Shown: positions 46,056 through 52,935 of the stretch, one piece after another
Layout: the number at the start of each line of letters is the position of its first letter
Position numbering within the stretch: position 1 is the stretch's first letter
Source of the DNA: Hymenobacter sp. ISL-91
GTDB taxonomy: Bacteria; Bacteroidota; Bacteroidia; Cytophagales; Hymenobacteraceae
Assembly (NCBI RefSeq): GCF_018613725.1
Contig: NZ_JAGGPS010000003.1
Span: forward strand, 1 to 55,922
Reading direction: 5' to 3'
Length of the DNA: 55,922 nucleotides
Made by a program: the position numbers and the translations under genes
The notes under the pieces: model-generated
What the model saw: the letters and a program-made list of their open reading frames with translations, nothing else
Told to the model about the DNA's origin: nothing
Database searches by the model: none

Positions 46056-46163
46056 AGTGGCGGCTTGATGCCAACCTATCGTATCGGCTGGTCCGGCAGT
46101 TGGCGGCATGAAGTAGCTGCTTGATGCCAACCTATCGTATCGGCTGGTCCGGCAGTTGGCAGA
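46052..46163 (+). repeat. 56-bp tandem duplication in the toxin gene
   Basis: Two consecutive 56-base copies, starting ATGAAGTGGCGGCTTGATG (46052) and ATGAAGTAGCTGCTTGATG (46108). They differ at two bases near the start and at the end of the unit. One difference makes a TAG stop. Confidence 0.92.
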
Positions 46164-46448
46164 TGTGCCGGTGGAGGTTGTACACGTCAGCCGGTGTGGC
46201 CTGACGGCACCGGCATCGGACGAGGAAATATGGGAGTGGGCGTGGGCGAAAGTAAATGCAGCACTTATCGTTACTAATGACGAGGACTTTTACCGATTAG
46301 CAGCCGTGCACGGCCACCCGCCAAAAGTAGTGTTGCTGCGGACCGGCAATCAGGCAATTCCTTTATCGCGCAGCTATTGACGAAGCATCTGGAAGAAATT
46401 ACCGCATTACTGACTTCGGATGACATAGGGGTTTTGGAGTTGTATTAA
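46052..46448 (+). pseudogene. Broken DUF5615 PIN-like toxin
   Basis: Frame-corrected product is about 112 residues of DUF5615 type: MKWRLDANLSYRLVRQL, VEVVHVSRCGL, ASDEEIWEWA, ALIVTNDEDFYRLA, VVLLRTGN, then AQLLTKHLEEITALLTSDD and ELY. Acidic residues in RLDAN, SDEE and TNDEDF fit the PIN-like metal site. The first copy of the start stops at 46109-46111 because of a 56-bp tandem duplication; the second copy reads ATG AAG TAG. A second tandem duplication (GGCAATCA, 46345-46352) shifts the frame near the end, so the true C terminus (46356-46448) is out of frame. Confidence 0.85.
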
Positions 46449-46510
46449 TAATCGACCCGGTTACTCTATCTCTCCGGAGGGAACAGAGACTGCACAACTG
46501 CTTTCTGGCA

Positions 46511-46572
46511 CATAATTCGAAAAGGCTTCGAAACGCGACATATTCCGCGTTTTGAAGCCTTTTCGAATTATG
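46511..46572 (+). promoter_or_regulatory. 27-bp hairpin that ends on the start codon
   Basis: CATAATTCGAAAAGGCTTC pairs exactly with GAAGCCTTTTCGAATTATG. Inside, one G-T pair is followed by AAACGCG/CGCGTTT, closing a loop at 46538-46545. The final ATG of the right arm is the start codon of the gene at 46570. In RNA the start codon would be the foot of a continuous stem. No T run follows, so a simple terminator is less convincing. Confidence 0.75.
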
Positions 46573-47061
46573 CTGAAATCTACCCTGCTCCTGCTGACCC
46601 TGCTGGTTTCCGGCGCCGCCTCGGCCCAAAAAGCCCAACCCGCGCTGCTGGCCGAGCTGCCGGCCGCCAGCCCGCCGCCCACAACCACCGTTACCACCGT
46701 CGCGCCGGCCAACGGGGTGCGCTACGAGTACCAGCTGGTGCGGCTCGACAACGATGCGCGGATATTTTTCGCACCGGCCTGGGAGGGCCGCACGGTACTG
46801 GAACCCGATTTTCGGAGTCTGGCCAGGGAGATGCGCCCGGGGGCCGCGGAGGTGCTGCTGTTAAACGCACTCAACGCCCTGTCGGCCGAGGGTTGGGAGC
46901 TGCTGGAAATCCGCACGAGCGAGCGGCCGGTCGGGGCCAGGCAGACGGTGGAAACCTCGCTCACGTTCAACGATCCGAACCGCCCGCAGTACGACACTAA
47001 AACCACCTACGACTCGGAGTTACAGACGCGCTACCTACTGCGGCGGGCCCTGGCCCGCTAG
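46570..47061 (+). CDS. Exported hypothetical protein
   Basis: A 163-residue protein with signal peptide MLKSTLLLLTLLVSGAASAQ. A Pro/Thr-rich linker (PAASPPPTTTVTTVAP) is followed by a folded part with YEYQLVRLDNDARIFFAPAW and LNALNALSAEGWELLEIRTS, a pattern seen in small proteins that track 'G-W-E-L' repeats, and a C-terminal YLLRRAL. No family is assigned. The start ATG is at the foot of a long hairpin. The in-frame TTG at 46552 lies inside that stem. Confidence 0.75.
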   Translation: MLKSTLLLLTLLVSGAASAQKAQPALLAELPAASPPPTTTVTTVAPANGVRYEYQLVRLDNDARIFFAPAWEGRTVLEPDFRSLAREMRPGAAEVLLLNALNALSAEGWELLEIRTSERPVGARQTVETSLTFNDPNRPQYDTKTTYDSELQTRYLLRRALAR

Positions 47062-47067
47062 CCTTCA

Positions 47068-47775
47068 CTACCCCGCCAGTTCCCGCAGCCACGCCGGCAC
47101 TTCGGCCACCGACTGCATCTGGCGGAACGCCACGCCGGCCTGCTCGGCTTCCGATACCCGCTCCATCGCCCAGGTGGTATAGTAGGGTACGTAGGCCGCG
47201 TGCCCGCCCAGCCGGGCCACCGGCAACACGTCGGACTTCAGCGAATTGCCCACCATCACGAACTCCTCGGGCCGCACGTTGTGGCGGTCGAGGATGCGCT
47301 GGTAGGTGCTTTCGTTCTTCTCACTCACAATTTCGACGTGGTCGAACAGGTCGCCGAGGCCGGAGCGGGCCAGCTTGCTTTCCTGGTCGAACAGGTCGCC
47401 CTTGGTGAGCAGCATCAGGGGCAGGCCCTGGGCTTTTACGGCGGCCAGCGTGTCGGCTACGTCGGGTAGCAGCTCGATGGGGAAGTCGAGCAGACGTTTG
47501 CCCAGGTCGAGGATATGCTGGATTTCCTGGCCCGTAATCTGCCCGTCGGTGAGCTGGAGCACGGTTTCAATCATCGAGAGCATGAAGGGCTTGGCCCCGT
47601 AGCCGAACAGCGGCAGGTTCTGGCGCTGCACGGCAAAAAACTGGTCGGTGAACTGCTGTGGGGTGCCGTAGTGCTCCAGCAGCTCGTGCAGGCGGGCCTC
47701 GGCGGCATCGAAGTGGGGCTGGTTGGGCCAGAGCGTATCGTCGGCGTCGAAGGCAATAAGGCGGAGAGCGGGCAT
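47068..47775 (-). CDS. HAD-superfamily hydrolase
   Basis: A 235-residue cytosolic phosphatase-like enzyme. The nucleophile motif is LIAFDADDTLWPNQ (DxDxT variant DADDT), with motif II LMLLTKGD, motif III Lys in HVEIVSEKNESTY and motif IV FVMVGNSLKSDV. A helical cap sits between motifs I and II (type C1). The substrate is unknown. I chose ATG 47775 since the longer frame crosses the divergent promoter. It ends 7 bases from the convergent upstream gene. Confidence 0.9.
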   Translation of the reverse strand: MPALRLIAFDADDTLWPNQPHFDAAEARLHELLEHYGTPQQFTDQFFAVQRQNLPLFGYGAKPFMLSMIETVLQLTDGQITGQEIQHILDLGKRLLDFPIELLPDVADTLAAVKAQGLPLMLLTKGDLFDQESKLARSGLGDLFDHVEIVSEKNESTYQRILDRHNVRPEEFVMVGNSLKSDVLPVARLGGHAAYVPYYTTWAMERVSEAEQAGVAFRQMQSVAEVPAWLRELAG

Positions 47776-47855
47776 AGAAGGCAAGTATTGTGTAGTTGGT
47801 ATTGAGTAGTTAGACTGAAAATAAGTGCAGTACCGGGCTAGAAGCAGCACGGGGC

Positions 47856-47871
47856 GCAAAGGTACCTTTGC
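47856..47871. promoter_or_regulatory. Symmetric divergent promoter with overlapping -7 boxes
   Basis: GCAAAGGTACCTTTGC is a perfect 16-bp palindrome holding TACCTTTG on each strand (47863-47870 plus; 47857-47864 minus). Each matches TAnnTTTG. It lies 75 bases before the CAT-like start and 81 bases before the HAD start, so the two genes appear to share one mirrored promoter core. Confidence 0.6.
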
Positions 47872-47945
47872 ACCTCTCATTTGGCAGTACCGGAACCCGA
47901 TTTTCGAAATCTCACTATCCAATACTCCCTACTCAGTACTCACCC

Positions 47946-48578
47946 ATGAAACACCGCATCGAGCAGGCTGGTTGGAACCGGCAGGAGCATTTTGCTTTCT
48001 TTTCGCAGTTTGAAGAGCCTTTTTTTGGCCTCGTGGCTGATGTGGACGCCACCCGGGCCCAGGCCCGCGCCCGCGAGTTGGGCGTCTCGTTCTTCCAGCT
48101 GTACCTGCACGCTACACTGGCGGCCGTGCAAACCGTAGAAAACCTGCGCTACCGCATCAACGCGCAAGCCCAAGTAGACTGCTACGACCAGATCAACGCC
48201 TCGGCCACCCTCTCGCGGCCCGACCATACGTTTGCGTTCAGCTTCATTCCTTTCAGCCCCGATCTGCACGCGTTCGGCCACGGGCTGGCGGCCGAAGCCG
48301 AGGCCGTGCGCCAGAGCAGCGGCCTGCGCCTGGGCCCCGAAACGGGCCGCCCCGATGTCATCCACTTTTCGGCCCTGCCCTGGGTGTCGTTCAGCGGCCT
48401 TACCCACGCCCGCAGCTTCAGCCACCCCGACAGCATCCCCAAAATATCGGTGGGCCGCCTGCGCCCCGAGGGTAGCCGCCTGCTGATGCCCGTATCCGTC
48501 AACGTCCACCACGGCCTGGCCGACGGCTACCATGTAGGCCTGTTCCTACAGGAGCTGCAGCGGCGGCTGGATGGATAA
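47946..48578 (+). CDS. Chloramphenicol acetyltransferase-like protein (type A CAT fold)
   Basis: A 210-residue trimeric CAT-like acyltransferase. The catalytic HHxxxDG motif (NVHHGLADGYHVGLFLQEL) is at 187-193; earlier conserved parts are FFQLYLHATLAAV, LRYRINAQAQVDCYDQINAS and TFAFSFIPF. Length equals true CATs. Whether the acceptor is chloramphenicol or another hydroxyl compound cannot be judged. I chose ATG 47946. Confidence 0.85.
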   Translation: MKHRIEQAGWNRQEHFAFFSQFEEPFFGLVADVDATRAQARARELGVSFFQLYLHATLAAVQTVENLRYRINAQAQVDCYDQINASATLSRPDHTFAFSFIPFSPDLHAFGHGLAAEAEAVRQSSGLRLGPETGRPDVIHFSALPWVSFSGLTHARSFSHPDSIPKISVGRLRPEGSRLLMPVSVNVHHGLADGYHVGLFLQELQRRLDG

Positions 48579-48615
48579 GGAGTATATGTATACACCCCGG
48601 TATGCCCCAAAACCA

Positions 48616-48651
48616 AATCAGCCACCCAGCCTTGCGGCTAAGTGGCTGATT
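48616..48651 (-). terminator. Terminator of tRNA-Gly
   Basis: AATCAGCCAC/GTGGCTGATT stem with an inner AGCC/GGCT pair, directly after the tRNA 3' end on the minus strand and followed by TGGTTTT. Confidence 0.8.
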
Positions 48652-48658
48652 CACAATG

Positions 48659-48731
48659 AGCGAGAAACGAGGTTCGAACTCGCGACCCTCAGCTTGGGAA
48701 GCTGATGCTCTACCAACTGAGCTACTCTCGC
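48659..48731 (-). tRNA. tRNA-Gly (anticodon CCC)
   Basis: Minus strand, 73 nt. Acceptor GCGAGAG pairs with TTCTCGC; D-arm GCTC...GAGC; anticodon stem TCAGC/GCTGA with loop TTCCCAA giving anticodon CCC for GGG; T-arm GCGAG, TTCGAAC, CTCGT. The discriminator is T and CCA is not encoded. It lies between the CAT-like gene and a small membrane protein gene, with a terminator hairpin after it. Confidence 0.95.
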
Positions 48732-48914
48732 TTGTGGGGCTTGGTGCAGGCAAAAATACACGGCTAAAACCGAAATCCAACCGGATGCGGCCCCGAAGTG
48801 CGACACAGCGTTGCCCGAACGCGAAAAATTGCTTCTTTTTGTAGGCGGCCGGTTGCGGCCGCCGGGCCGGCGCTGCGGCCGACCGGTATCTGTCCACCTT
48901 CACCCTCGCTTGCT

Positions 48915-49157
48915 ATGGCCTGGCCTCCCACCCCCGCTACCCGCCGCATTATCGCCTGGCTGTTCCTGACGGCCGGTATCCTGCTGGTGCTGGGCGTGAG
49001 CATGCAGCTCTGGATCATCTATGCCGAGTACCAGCGCCTGGGTCCCGGGAACCTCAACTCTACGGCCCTGGTGCTGCGCCTGATGATGCTGGTAGCGGCC
49101 GTGATGATGCTGCGCTACGGCTGGCGCGAAATCCGCGGCAACGACACAATAGATTAG
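48915..49157 (+). CDS. Small two-helix membrane protein
   Basis: An 80-residue protein with two hydrophobic helices (IIAWLFLTAGILLVLGVSMQ and ALVLRLMMLVAAVMMLRYGW) and a short loop between. No family recognised. I chose ATG 48915 rather than an upstream start, which would add 39 residues of basic, low-complexity sequence. Followed by a palindromic repeat region. Confidence 0.65.
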   Translation: MAWPPTPATRRIIAWLFLTAGILLVLGVSMQLWIIYAEYQRLGPGNLNSTALVLRLMMLVAAVMMLRYGWREIRGNDTID

Positions 49158-49238
49158 TAGTTGACGGTTCCGAAAGTTGCAAGCCTGTAATGCATCTTCT
49201 GGCGTCTGCCTATACCCCATTAGCCATGAAAGGGCGAC

Positions 49239-49348
49239 GTAGGGGCGGGGCTTGTCCCCGCCTGCCGTTGAACGGTGCGGGCTTAAGTCGTTGAACAGCG
49301 TGGGTCTGAATCGTTGAACGGCGGGGCGGGGACAAGCCCCGCCCCTAC
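49239..49348. repeat. GC-rich inverted repeat, family B, copy 1
   Basis: Perfect 24-bp arms (GTAGGGGCGGGGCTTGTCCC... and ...GGGACAAGCCCCGCCCCTAC). The interior of 62 bases carries CGTTGAAC three times (CCGTTGAACGG, TCGTTGAACAG, TCGTTGAACGG). A second copy is at 54227-54385. The stretch 49158-49465 otherwise holds only the promoter at 49426. Confidence 0.85.
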
Positions 49349-49425
49349 AGCGCCCTCCGAGGTCTGGGCTGGCTGAACTGCCTCTTTAATAAAGGGTAGC
49401 GGTTTTCTGGGCAGCTTCAGCTATT

Positions 49426-49433
49426 TACCTTTG
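49426..49433 (+). promoter_or_regulatory. -7 promoter element of the GNAT gene at 49466
   Basis: TACCTTTG, 32 bases before the ATG. Confidence 0.65.
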
Positions 49434-49465
49434 CCGGAGCCTGCCTTTCCGGGCCCAGTTTAGTT

Positions 49466-50002
49466 ATGAGCCATCCTCTGCGCATTAGCGTTGCCAAACG
49501 CACACCGGCCGCCGCCGCCCAGCTCGCCGAGCTGGGCCGGCAGCTGTTCCACGAAACCTACGCCGCCCAGAACGATGCCGCCGATATGGCTGCCTACGAG
49601 GCGGCTACCTTCGGCCCCGAGCTGCAGCTGGCCGAGCTGCAGAACCCCGATACCATATTTCTGCTGGCCCAGATGGTGCAGCAGGTGGTGGGCTACGCCA
49701 AGCTTAACACCCGCTCCAGCCTGGGCCTCGACCCTACCAAAACGCCCGAGAAGCGGCTGGAGGTGGAGCGCCTGTACGTGGCCGAAGACTGGATTGGCAC
49801 CGGTCTGGGCGCGGCTCTTATGCGCCGGGCCATCGAGGAGGCCCGCCAGCAGCAGTGCCGGGCCGTGGTGCTGGGCGTGTGGGAGAAGAACGAGCGGGCC
49901 CGGGAGTTCTATCAGCGCTTCGGCTTCCGGCCCATCGGGCAGCAGGCGTTCCAGCTCGGCACCGAAACCCAGACCGATTTGATTCTGCGAAAGGGCCTGT
50001 AG
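49466..50002 (+). CDS. GNAT family N-acetyltransferase
   Basis: A 178-residue acetyltransferase. It shows VERLYVAEDWIGTGLGAALM (acetyl-CoA loop) and NERAREFYQRFGFRPIG (final strand and Tyr), in a full-length GNAT fold. The substrate is unknown. Similar single-domain proteins acetylate amines, peptides or antibiotics. It precedes a lipoprotein gene that has its own promoter. Confidence 0.9.
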   Translation: MSHPLRISVAKRTPAAAAQLAELGRQLFHETYAAQNDAADMAAYEAATFGPELQLAELQNPDTIFLLAQMVQQVVGYAKLNTRSSLGLDPTKTPEKRLEVERLYVAEDWIGTGLGAALMRRAIEEARQQQCRAVVLGVWEKNERAREFYQRFGFRPIGQQAFQLGTETQTDLILRKGL

Positions 50003-50042
50003 GCGCCGGTCGGGGCCGTTTACCCGTTCCGTACGCATGCGC

Positions 50043-50050
50043 TACCTTTG
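50043..50050 (+). promoter_or_regulatory. -7 promoter element of the lipoprotein gene at 50071
   Basis: TACCTTTG, 20 bases before the GTG start. It sets the start of transcription near 50057 and so rules out longer upstream starts. Confidence 0.6.
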
Positions 50051-50070
50051 CCCGCCTGTCCCATCACTCT

Positions 50071-51144
50071 GTGCCGTTGCAACGCCCTCCCTTTCTTCGT
50101 ATTACCGGTCTGGCCCCCTTGCTGGGGGTGCTGCTGAGCGCCTGCTCGGGCAACCCGGGCGAGAGCGAGGCAGCCAATGCGGCCCCGCCCACCGGCCACT
50201 ACGAAGGCGCCATCAGCTACCAGGGCAGCGAGCTGCGCACGGCCCTCGACCTGCGCGAAGTCAGGCCCGGTCAGCTGACGGCCACGCTAAGCTTTCCGCA
50301 ACTGCCGGGACTGGAATTTGAGGCGGCTACGGCCAGCTACCAGGCCCCGCAGCTGCGGCTGGAGGAGGCCCCCGGCGGTATAGTGGTGCAGGCCGTGCGC
50401 GAGGGCGATTTTCTGCGCGGCGTACTCAACTGGGACAGCGTGCGGGCCGATTTTGTGTGGGTGCGGCGCGGCGAAGTCCCGGCTCCCGGCTTCCGCGACA
50501 CTACCCTGACGGTAACCGTGCCCGGCCAACCCGCGCAACGCCTGCGCCTGCTGCTGCCCGACGATACGCTGCCCCGCCACCCGGCACTGGTGCTGCTGGC
50601 CTCGGCCGCCGATGGCTCCGCCGCCGCCCGCCGCGCGACGCACTTGGCCCGCCGCGGCATTGCAGCGCTGCTGTTGCCCCCGGCCGCCGCCGATTCGGGC
50701 GCGGTGCTGCCGGTAGCGGCGCTGGCCGCCCTACGGCGGCAAGTTGCCATCGACTCGGGGCGGGTAGGTTACTGGGGCCGGGGCCCGGCCGCCCCGCGGG
50801 TGGCCGAGGCCGCCGGGCAGCAGCCCCAGCCCGGGTTTGCGGTACTGGAAGCCGTTGCCGCCGCTACCCGTGCCGAAGCTGCCCCATATCAGGTGTTCAG
50901 CCGGCAGCGAATTCCGGTGCTGGCCTACTACGCCGGGCTCGATACCACAGTACAGGCGGCCGCCAGCGCCCGGCGCCTGCGGCCCGCGTTGGGCTACCGC
51001 CGGGGCACGCAGGTGCAGGTACTGGCGGGCGTAACCCCCGATTTCCGGCGGCCCGGCCGCACCGGCCCCGATGGGCAGTGGCAGTGGCCCCAGCCAGCTA
51101 CCGAGTACTGGAATGGGCTGGTAGAGTGGCTGAAGGCACGTTAG
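50071..51144 (+). CDS. Lipoprotein with degenerate alpha/beta-hydrolase-like domain, GTG start
   Basis: A 357-residue protein. The GTG at 50071 begins VPLQRPPFLRITGLAPLLG and reaches a lipobox, VLLSAC (Cys26). An N-terminal beta-rich domain (GHYEGAISYQGSELRTALDL, about 45-155) is followed by a hydrolase-like part (RLRLLLPDDTLPRHPALVLL, GIAALLLPP, IPVLAYYAGLDTTVQ). Where an active nucleophile elbow is expected the sequence reads YWGRGPAAP, with no Ser, so catalysis is doubtful. No ATG fits the lipobox; the promoter box 20 bases upstream supports GTG. Function unknown. Confidence 0.7.
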   Translation: MPLQRPPFLRITGLAPLLGVLLSACSGNPGESEAANAAPPTGHYEGAISYQGSELRTALDLREVRPGQLTATLSFPQLPGLEFEAATASYQAPQLRLEEAPGGIVVQAVREGDFLRGVLNWDSVRADFVWVRRGEVPAPGFRDTTLTVTVPGQPAQRLRLLLPDDTLPRHPALVLLASAADGSAAARRATHLARRGIAALLLPPAAADSGAVLPVAALAALRRQVAIDSGRVGYWGRGPAAPRVAEAAGQQPQPGFAVLEAVAAATRAEAAPYQVFSRQRIPVLAYYAGLDTTVQAAASARRLRPALGYRRGTQVQVLAGVTPDFRRPGRTGPDGQWQWPQPATEYWNGLVEWLKAR

Positions 51145-51258
51145 CCACCCGGCCTAGCTGGCGGCCGGCCGCTTCCCTCATGTGGGTGCATAGTAGTTTC
51201 TGCCTGCCGGTGGTGCCCACAGTCGGCCGCGGGTTGATTGTTCTCCCCTCTTAATACT

Positions 51259-52122
51259 ATGATGCGCCTGCTCCTCCTTTCCGTTTTAGCGACCCTGCTG
51301 CCATTGCTGGCCACCGCTCAAGCGCCTACCGACCCGCTAACGGCCGCAAAAAGCCGTTACTCGCTGTTTCGGCCGGTGCCGCGGGAGCTGCTGCGCGACC
51401 TGGCCCCCGACCGGCCCGGCGTCACCGAAAGCCCGTTCACAGTCGATGCGGGGCACTTTCAATTTGAAACCGCCCTGGTAAACCTTATCAGCAGCCACCC
51501 CAGCCGGCAACCCAAACAGTACACCTTCCGGGCCAATGCCTTTGTGCTGAAAATGGGCCTCGACAACCGCACCGATGTGCAGCTGTTCATTGACGCCTAC
51601 GAATGGGACCGGACTTCTGCCACCGCCGACGCGCCCCGCACCCGCAGTCAGGGCTTCGGCGACATCACGGTGCGTTTCAAGCGCAACCTGCTCGGCAACG
51701 ACTCTACCGAAAGCCCGCTGGCCGTGGCTGCCATCGGGTTTGTACGCCTGCCCACCGGGGGCCGGCAGGGCGCGGGCGGCTACGAGTACGGCCTGCTGCT
51801 GCCCGCCACCTACACCCTGGCCGATACCTGGAACATCAGCGCCCAGCTGCCGCTGAGCCTGAATTTCGACCGCGACGAAACTCAGCACTACCTGCAAACG
51901 AGTCCCTCCCTCAACCTCGACCATGCTTTTCGGCCCTGGCTTATGGGCTTCGCCGAACTGGTGGCCCAGCACGATTTCCGCGCCCGCCGCTGGGATGAGG
52001 CCCTAAACGCCGGGGCCGTTTTCAGTGTGGGCAAAAATATGCAGTTCGATATCGGCCGCCAGTTCGCCCTTACCCGCCAAGCCGACCGCGAGTATTTCGT
52101 AGGCTTCGTGATTCAGCGTTGA
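51259..52122 (+). CDS. Outer-membrane transporter-like beta-barrel protein
   Basis: A 287-residue protein with a signal peptide (MMRLLLLSVLATLLPLLATAQ) and the pattern DRPGVTESPFTVDAGHFQFE followed by alternating strands (FGDITVRFKRNLLG, AVAAIGFVRLPTGG, GYEYGLLLPATYTLAD, GMQFDIGRQF-like end). This fits the 'phenol meta-pathway outer membrane protein' family, a poorly defined group of outer-membrane channels. ATG 51259 or 51262 are both possible. The 51238 start is TTG. Confidence 0.8.
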   Translation: MMRLLLLSVLATLLPLLATAQAPTDPLTAAKSRYSLFRPVPRELLRDLAPDRPGVTESPFTVDAGHFQFETALVNLISSHPSRQPKQYTFRANAFVLKMGLDNRTDVQLFIDAYEWDRTSATADAPRTRSQGFGDITVRFKRNLLGNDSTESPLAVAAIGFVRLPTGGRQGAGGYEYGLLLPATYTLADTWNISAQLPLSLNFDRDETQHYLQTSPSLNLDHAFRPWLMGFAELVAQHDFRARRWDEALNAGAVFSVGKNMQFDIGRQFALTRQADREYFVGFVIQR

Positions 52123-52223
52123 TTTGGGTGATGCGGCAACAGGAATTTCGTGCGTCGCCGCCTTGCTTTACGGCTGCGCCGCCGCTTACCTTAGCGTCCT
52201 CCTCATCTATAGCCTGACACCTT

Positions 52224-52934
52224 ATGAAACGATTATTATTTGCTGCCTGCCTGAGCCTCGCTTTAGGGGCCTGCCAAAAAGAGGAGCAGGCAACTCCTGC
52301 CGTTATAGAGTACGCCGACTGGTATGCGTTGCAGTCTCCCGACGACCGGCCCATTGAAGCCGTAACCGGCGACCTTGATGGCACGCTGACCATCACGACC
52401 CGGTTCATAGTGTACCAAACCAAGGACCGCGGCCGAACCTGGCAGACGGGTAACTACGCGGACAAAATAGGAATATTCGGTTTCTATAAGCGCCAGGATT
52501 CGCTTCTAGTGCTTACTACCGGCCTTGGAGCTTCTTCCAACACCGGCACTAAGTACGCCGCTCACCCCTCCGCCTTCAGCCTCGACCAGGGCCTGACCTG
52601 GCAGCACTACCGTGACTGGCGGCCTTCCCATCAGTTGCGCGTGGGGCTCGATCGGGTGCTGGCCTCCTCGGGTACCGAATACCGCATCGAGTATGAGGAG
52701 AAGCCTACCTATCCCAACTCTTCCAGCAGATACGTCGAGTCGGTGGCCATTCAGACCTCTACCGGCCAGCGCCTGACGTTGCCCCAGCAGCACCAGATGA
52801 CAAGCCTGTACTTCGATGCTAACTCGCGCCTATACATTACGGCTTCGGCCCCGCTATGCGGGCGCTGGCAGGATTCCAAGGTCTGCGGCAGCCAGCGCGG
52901 GTTTTTGTACGTATCCAAGGCGCCGCTACGCTAG
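52224..52934 (+). CDS. Lipoprotein with Asp-box (BNR) repeats
   Basis: A 236-residue lipoprotein (MKRLLFAACLSLALGAC, Cys17). Two Asp-box-like turns are visible: TKDRGRTWQTG and SLDQGLTWQHY, the S/T-x-D-x-G-x-T-W signature of sialidase-type propellers. The chain is too short for a full six-bladed propeller, so it may dimerise or be a partial one. Function unknown. A TACCTTAG box at 52187-52194 is a weak promoter candidate. Its stop is two bases from the convergent DUF1501 stop. Confidence 0.75.
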   Translation: MKRLLFAACLSLALGACQKEEQATPAVIEYADWYALQSPDDRPIEAVTGDLDGTLTITTRFIVYQTKDRGRTWQTGNYADKIGIFGFYKRQDSLLVLTTGLGASSNTGTKYAAHPSAFSLDQGLTWQHYRDWRPSHQLRVGLDRVLASSGTEYRIEYEEKPTYPNSSSRYVESVAIQTSTGQRLTLPQQHQMTSLYFDANSRLYITASAPLCGRWQDSKVCGSQRGFLYVSKAPLR

Positions 52935-52935
52935 C

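Noticed and set aside
46156..46380. Intact 74-codon gene after the DUF433 gene
   Set aside because: It begins at TTG inside the domain and ends out of frame with the true C terminus. It is a fragment of the broken DUF5615 toxin.
48915..49157. Small membrane protein as a holin or toxin
   Set aside because: Two helices and 80 residues are not specific, and no lysis or antitoxin gene is nearby.
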